Shown piece after piece: positions 61,456 to 64,000 of a DNA stretch of 64,000 nt (within the stretch, counting starts at the first letter, position 1; each line of letters begins with the position of its first letter). Source of the stretch: Bradyrhizobium sp. NFR13 (lineage in GTDB: Bacteria; Pseudomonadota; Alphaproteobacteria; Rhizobiales; Xanthobacteraceae); assembly GCF_900114605.1 (NCBI RefSeq), contig NZ_FOTP01000002.1, positions 992,001-1,056,000 on the forward strand, written 5' to 3'. The translations under genes and the position numbers were made by a program. Below the pieces are notes generated by a model. The model was not told the DNA's origin. It did no database searches and saw only the letters and a program-made list of their open reading frames with translations.

Positions 61456-62700
61456 ATGTCGCGCACCTTGCGTCGTCTCATTCTGGCCGGTCTGCTCGGC
61501 CTCTCATCGCTGACGACCGGCCGCGCCGAGACCATTCCCCTGCCCGAGCCGCAGCTCGGCCCGCGACCGTTCTATCTTGTCGACAAGATGAAGGACGACC
61601 CGCTGAAGACGAAGCTGAGCACCTGCACCGGACCATTTCGCAAGAGCGACTTCTCCATCGCCCATCGCGGCGCGCCGCTGCAATTCCCGGAGCACAGTCG
61701 GGAATCCTATCTGGCCGCCGCGCGCATGGGCGCCGGCGTGATCGAATGCGATGTGACCTTCACCAAGGACCGCCAGCTGGTCTGCCGGCATTCGCAATGT
61801 GACCTGCACACGACCACCAATATTCTCTCGGTGCCGGCGCTGGCCAACAAATGCACGCAGCCCTTCAGCCCTGCCGATCCCGCCACCGGCAGGAAGGCGT
61901 CGGCGAAATGCTGTACCAGCGACATCACGCTGGCGGAGTTCAGGACGCTGACAGCGAAGATGGATGCCGCCAACACATCGGCGACCACCGTTGCGGACTA
62001 TCAGAACGGTACGCCGCGCTGGCGCACTGACCTTTATGCCAGCTCGGGCACACTGATGACCCATGCCGAGAGCATCGCGCTGATCAAAAGCCTCGGTGCC
62101 AAATTCACGCCCGAGCTGAAGGCGCCGGAAGTGCCGATGCCGTTCGACGGCGATTACAGCCAGGAGAAATACGCGACCCAGATGCTCGACGAGTATCGCG
62201 CCGCCGGCATTCCGCCTGGTGACGTATTTGCCCAGAGCTTCGATCTCAACGACATCAAGTTCTGGATCCGCACCGCGTCGGACTTCGGCACACAGGCGGT
62301 TTATCTCGACGGCCGCTATGAAATACCGGGCTTCGACCACATGCGCGCGGAAACGTGGAAGCCGTCGATGGCCGAACTCAAGGCCGCCGGCGTCAGGATT
62401 CTGGCGCCGCCGATCTATATGCTGCTGACGCTTAACGGTAGCAGCCAGATCGTCCCCTCCCCCTATGCCAAGGCAGCACGCGATGCCGGGCTCGATCTGA
62501 TCACCTGGTCGCTGGAGCGCGATGGGCCGCTCGCCAACGGCGGCGGTTTCTTCCATCGCTCGGTCAAACCCGCCATCGACCGCGACGGCGACACGCTGAC
62601 GGTGCTGGACATACTGGCGAAGGATGTCGGCGTCCGCGGTGTGTTTTCCGACTGGCCTGCGACGACGACGTTCTATGCCAGCTGCATGGGGCTACGCTGA
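61456..62700 (+). CDS. Secreted glycerophosphodiester phosphodiesterase family protein
   Basis: A 414-residue GDPD-family enzyme with a signal peptide ('[19 protein letters not shown]'). The catalytic motifs are '[20 protein letters not shown]' (His-Arg, Glu; about 75) and '[19 protein letters not shown]' (Glu, Asp, His; about 100-117), plus 'TPELKAPE'. An insertion with paired Cys ('NKCTQPF', 'AKCCTSD', 'CDLHTT') of about 60 residues is typical of the periplasmic, longer form. It salvages glycerophosphodiesters outside the cytoplasm and complements the cytoplasmic enzyme at 30779. ATG 61456 follows CTGGAGATCGTC. Confidence 0.9.
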   Translation: MSRTLRRLILAGLLGLSSLTTGRAETIPLPEPQLGPRPFYLVDKMKDDPLKTKLSTCTGPFRKSDFSIAHRGAPLQFPEHSRESYLAAARMGAGVIECDVTFTKDRQLVCRHSQCDLHTTTNILSVPALANKCTQPFSPADPATGRKASAKCCTSDITLAEFRTLTAKMDAANTSATTVADYQNGTPRWRTDLYASSGTLMTHAESIALIKSLGAKFTPELKAPEVPMPFDGDYSQEKYATQMLDEYRAAGIPPGDVFAQSFDLNDIKFWIRTASDFGTQAVYLDGRYEIPGFDHMRAETWKPSMAELKAAGVRILAPPIYMLLTLNGSSQIVPSPYAKAARDAGLDLITWSLERDGPLANGGGFFHRSVKPAIDRDGDTLTVLDILAKDVGVRGVFSDWPATTTFYASCMGLR

Positions 62701-62709
62701 CGCAGCACG

Positions 62710-63342
62710 CTATTTGGCGTCGCTGTCATAGACGAATTTCGGCATTTCCAGCTTGAGCCGGATCGCCAGCAAACGGAACACCAGTCCGGTCACGGCGGCA
62801 ACGAGCGTCACGAGATCGGGGCTGAATCCGTATTTAATGCCGCCGATATACAGAAGCCCCGTGACGATCGACACGCTGGCATAGAGTTCGGCGCGAAACA
62901 GCAGTGGCACGTCGTTGCACAGCACGTCTCGAATGACGCCGCCGACGCAGCCGGTGATCATCCCGGCCACCACGACGATCAGCAGCGGCTGATCCATGGC
63001 GAGCGCGATGTTGCAGCCCATGATGGTGAAGACCACGAGGCCGATGGCATCGAGCACCAGAAACAGCGCGTGAAAACGATGCACGACCCGGGCGAGCCCG
63101 ATGGTCAGCAGCGCTGCGCCGCCGGTGAGCAGCAGCAGATACGGGCTCTTCACCCACCATAGCGGATAGTGCCCGAGCAACATGTCGCGCATCGAACCAC
63201 CGCCGAGCGCAGTGATGCAGCCGAGCATGGCAACGCCGAGCCAGTCCATCTTGCGCCGCCCGGCCGCGAGCGCAGCCGTCATCGCCTCGGCGACGAGCGC
63301 GATCATGGCAAGCGGAAACAGCAGGGCTTCAGTATGGGGCAT
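62710..63342 (-). CDS. Trimeric intracellular cation (TRIC) channel family protein
   Basis: A 210-residue membrane protein with about seven hydrophobic spans, arranged as two inverted repeats each holding a Gly-Gly...Arg-Asp motif: 'LGGGSMRDMLLGHYP' and 'CVGGVIRDVLCNDVP'. This matches the UPF0126/TRIC family of prokaryotic K+-permeable channels. It is convergent with the phosphodiesterase gene, 9 bp apart, and probably monocistronic. Confidence 0.9.
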   Translation of the reverse strand: MPHTEALLFPLAMIALVAEAMTAALAAGRRKMDWLGVAMLGCITALGGGSMRDMLLGHYPLWWVKSPYLLLLTGGAALLTIGLARVVHRFHALFLVLDAIGLVVFTIMGCNIALAMDQPLLIVVVAGMITGCVGGVIRDVLCNDVPLLFRAELYASVSIVTGLLYIGGIKYGFSPDLVTLVAAVTGLVFRLLAIRLKLEMPKFVYDSDAK

Positions 63343-63464
63343 GGGACTCGCCGGCAGCGGATGACGGCGACCTGTAACACAAATCCGTGCATGCGGTGAC
63401 CGGCGGCGGACAAATCCCCGCCATCTTCCTGAGCCTCCATCACAACCTCACAGCAGGAGGTGTC

Positions 63465-63734
63465 ATGACCCGTCTGTTTCTCACCCTCCCCATTCTGCTC
63501 ATGGCTGGCGCGGCCATGGCGGAGGACGCGCGGCTGTCGATGCCCTATTACGGTAGCGCCACCATGAATGCCGATGACAGCCTGGTGCTGCATTTCACCC
63601 GCACGGTGGACGGCAAGCCGGCCGACGGCTCGCAGACCTTTGCCCCCGGCGATCGCAGCTATGACAACGTGCGTCGCCACCTGAGCGGCATTGAACCCGG
63701 CCAGACCAAACCGCTGACGCCCTGGAGAGACTGA
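63465..63734 (+). CDS. Small secreted protein of unknown function
   Basis: An 89-residue protein with a signal peptide ('LFLTLPILLMAGAAMAEDA') and a ~70-residue mature part without Cys ('YYGSATMNADDSLVLHFTRT'). The family is not recognised. ATG 63465 has CAGCAGGAGGTGTC before it, so translation is well supported. It is convergent with the gene at 63757. Confidence 0.75.
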   Translation: MTRLFLTLPILLMAGAAMAEDARLSMPYYGSATMNADDSLVLHFTRTVDGKPADGSQTFAPGDRSYDNVRRHLSGIEPGQTKPLTPWRD

Positions 63735-63756
63735 GCGTCAGCACAAACGGGCTTGC

Positions 63757-64000
63757 CTACCAGTAGCGGCGGCGCCAGTAACGACGACGCCAGTAGCGGC
63801 GTCGGACGCCCCAGTGACGACGGCGCCAACCCCAGTGCCTGTGGCGCCAGCCCCAATGCCGTCCCCGCCAGCCGCGATGCCAGCGCACCTGTTCCGGCTG
63901 CAGACGATCGACATCGTCCTGTGAGGCCACCGCAGGCTGCGGTTCACTGTCAGGTCTGTGGTTGTCGAGCGGATTGGTCGGTAGCAACGGTGCGGCCTGG
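63757..64000 (-). CDS. Trp/Arg/His-rich protein, C-terminal part (cut by window edge)
   Basis: The reading frame is open to position 64000 and ends in TAG at 63757. The visible 80 residues start with a Pro/Asp/Gln-rich linker and end in about 38 residues built of WRxRHWGWR-like units and finally three 'RRRYW' units. Such tails occur in small secreted rhizobial proteins of unknown function. The N-terminus, probably with a signal peptide, is outside the window, so a full judgement is not possible. The tail's codons form tandem DNA repeats (CGCCAGTAACGACG-like). Confidence 0.6.
   Translation of the reverse strand, partial: QAAPLLPTNPLDNHRPDSEPQPAVASQDDVDRLQPEQVRWHRGWRGRHWGWRHRHWGWRRRHWGVRRRYWRRRYWRRRYW

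Overview
The window is high-GC chromosomal DNA from an alphaproteobacterium, most likely of the Bradyrhizobium / Rhodopseudomonas / Afipia group (Nitrobacteraceae). This is inferred from the gene families (PleD-DivK pair, MipZ, EipB, DUF3572, ClpS-ClpA, zinc-ribbon DinB, GCG_CRPN-type secreted proteins) and from abundant GC-rich intergenic palindromes. About 65 protein genes are supported on both strands. I recognised no rRNA, tRNA, CRISPR array, transposase, integrase or phage gene. Most of the window looks like ordinary core chromosome with short regulated accessory units.

Layout. 0-2.6 kb: two divergent oxidoreductase/HxlR-regulator pairs (azoR, and an SDR whose promoter carries a twin-palindrome operator). 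2.8-9.6 kb: topA, rnr, a DUF983 membrane protein, a NUDIX hydrolase and a small unknown gene. 9.6-13.9 kb: an SDR/LysR divergent pair with a clear operator, a flavin-dependent monooxygenase, an acetyltransferase and rpmG. 14.1-18.5 kb: a membrane-anchored unknown, then the cell-cycle/c-di-GMP pair divK-pleD, and a DUF3572-dinB operon. 18.5-24 kb: a CusBA-type Cu(I)/Ag(I) efflux cassette with two small secreted partners but no outer-membrane channel. 24-26.2 kb: a NicX-like 2,5-dihydroxypyridine dioxygenase divergent from a flavin reductase fused to a MarR domain. 26.4-36.3 kb: orphan transporter-binding proteins, malonyl-CoA decarboxylase, EipB, RidA, a glycerophosphodiesterase, a GNAT-fold protein, HIT, TrmO and AzlCD.

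36.3-46.9 kb: two PilZ proteins with complete c-di-GMP signatures flank a lytic transglycosylase and a GrdB-like protein; then clpA, clpS, a TadG-like protein, a phasin with a well-placed operator, and a D,D-carboxypeptidase with a SPOR domain. 47-52 kb: a VWA plus membrane-DnaJ pair, an alpha/beta hydrolase, mipZ and panC. 52.2-58 kb: a fused indolepyruvate ferredoxin oxidoreductase and a KaiC-like ATPase/receiver operon. 58-64 kb: small membrane and secreted proteins, a formyltransferase-like enzyme, an alpha/beta hydrolase, a second glycerophosphodiesterase, a TRIC-type channel, and at the right edge a truncated Trp/Arg/His-rich secreted protein.

The most informative items are (i) the CusBA cassette, whose CusA methionine triad can be placed exactly and whose CusB metal-binding module is duplicated with one copy stripped of methionines; (ii) the NicX / reductase-MarR fusion pair, which looks like a self-regulated N-heteroaromatic degradation unit; (iii) the KaiC-like/receiver operon with an altered phosphosite; and (iv) promoters where operators can be read directly from the DNA (SDR/HxlR, SDR/LysR, phasin). 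No wholly new multi-gene system is evident; the VWA-DnaJ pair and the GrdB-like gene are the least explained units.
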